A stretch of 5,967 bases of DNA, taken from an uncultured Desulfovibrio sp. (GTDB lineage: Bacteria; Desulfobacterota; Desulfovibrionia; Desulfovibrionales; Desulfovibrionaceae). Where the stretch lies: assembly GCA_900550745.1 (NCBI GenBank), contig URTO01000135.1, positions 1 through 5,967 of the forward strand. The letters are read 5' to 3'. Positions within the stretch are counted from its first letter, which is position 1. Each line of letters starts with the position of its first letter. Made by a program: the position numbers and the translations under genes. Shown piece after piece: positions 5,900 through 5,967 of this stretch. The notes under the pieces are model-generated. The model made no database searches, had not been told where the DNA came from, and saw only the letters and a program-made list of their open reading frames with translations.

Positions 5900-5967
5900 G
5901 GCAACACCGTTCGCGTGCACTATACGGGAACCTTTTCCGACGGGGAGGTATTCGACTCTTCCAGAGA
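5891..5967 (+). pseudogene. N-terminal fragment of an FKBP-type peptidyl-prolyl isomerase, no proper start
   Basis: From 5891 the plus strand reads VKDGNT and then VRVHYTGTFSDGEVFDSS to near the window edge. This is the hallmark first strand and loop of FKBP-type prolyl isomerases, especially SlyD-like ones, which begin only a few residues before the VxVHYTG motif. No start codon in this frame lies near 5891. The nearest in-frame ATG is at 5732, overlapping the start of the opposite gene. Using it would add 53 residues of unrelated sequence that runs through the terminator hairpin at 5818-5855. An ATG at 5889 is one frame off, so a single lost base after it would also explain the missing start. 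The match itself is very strong, but the context says the fragment is out of place. Confidence 0.72.

Overview
The window is GC-rich, densely coding Gram-negative-type DNA. The large envelope sensor with a signal peptide and a 7TMR-DISM-like membrane module, together with the SlyD-like FKBP sequence at the right edge, would fit a Desulfovibrionaceae-type organism. That assignment is low-confidence inference, because no rRNA or other marker gene is present.

Layout. Positions 1-292 hold a T-rich non-coding leader and the uncertain 5' end of the main gene. Positions 293-4669 (+) encode one protein of about 1,458 residues. In order it has a signal peptide, a periplasmic beta domain, seven membrane segments, a histidine-kinase-like core, a receiver-like domain, about 480 residues of Pro/Ala/Glu-rich linker with short repeats, and a C-terminal HPt-like helical domain. 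Positions 4670-5151 are a convergent intergenic region with a perfect 15-bp-stem hairpin, a second hairpin, an AT-rich island, and a minus-strand terminator. Positions 5152-5733 (-) encode a 193-residue acidic cytosolic protein that I do not recognise; it has a strong Shine-Dalgarno sequence. Positions 5818-5855 are a textbook minus-strand terminator. Positions 5867-5967 hold FKBP-type prolyl isomerase sequence.

Two points stand out. First, the large hybrid sensor keeps the architecture of a phosphorelay kinase but has lost its chemistry: the H-box His, the N-box Asn, the G2 glycines, and the receiver acid pair and Thr are all replaced. The ATP-lid G1 motif, the receiver Asp, the receiver Lys and an HPt-position His remain. 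It reads as a full-length pseudo-histidine kinase or phosphorelay scaffold, not a decayed gene, because its frame is open throughout. Second, the right edge carries the C-terminal end of an FKBP gene on the minus strand, joined at a 9-base shared sequence to the N-terminal part of an FKBP gene on the plus strand. This looks like an inverted (fold-back) junction, most simply an assembly or amplification chimera at a contig end.

The sensor, the unknown 193-residue gene and the FKBP gene appear to be separate transcription units divided by terminators. Nothing in the sequence shows that they work together.
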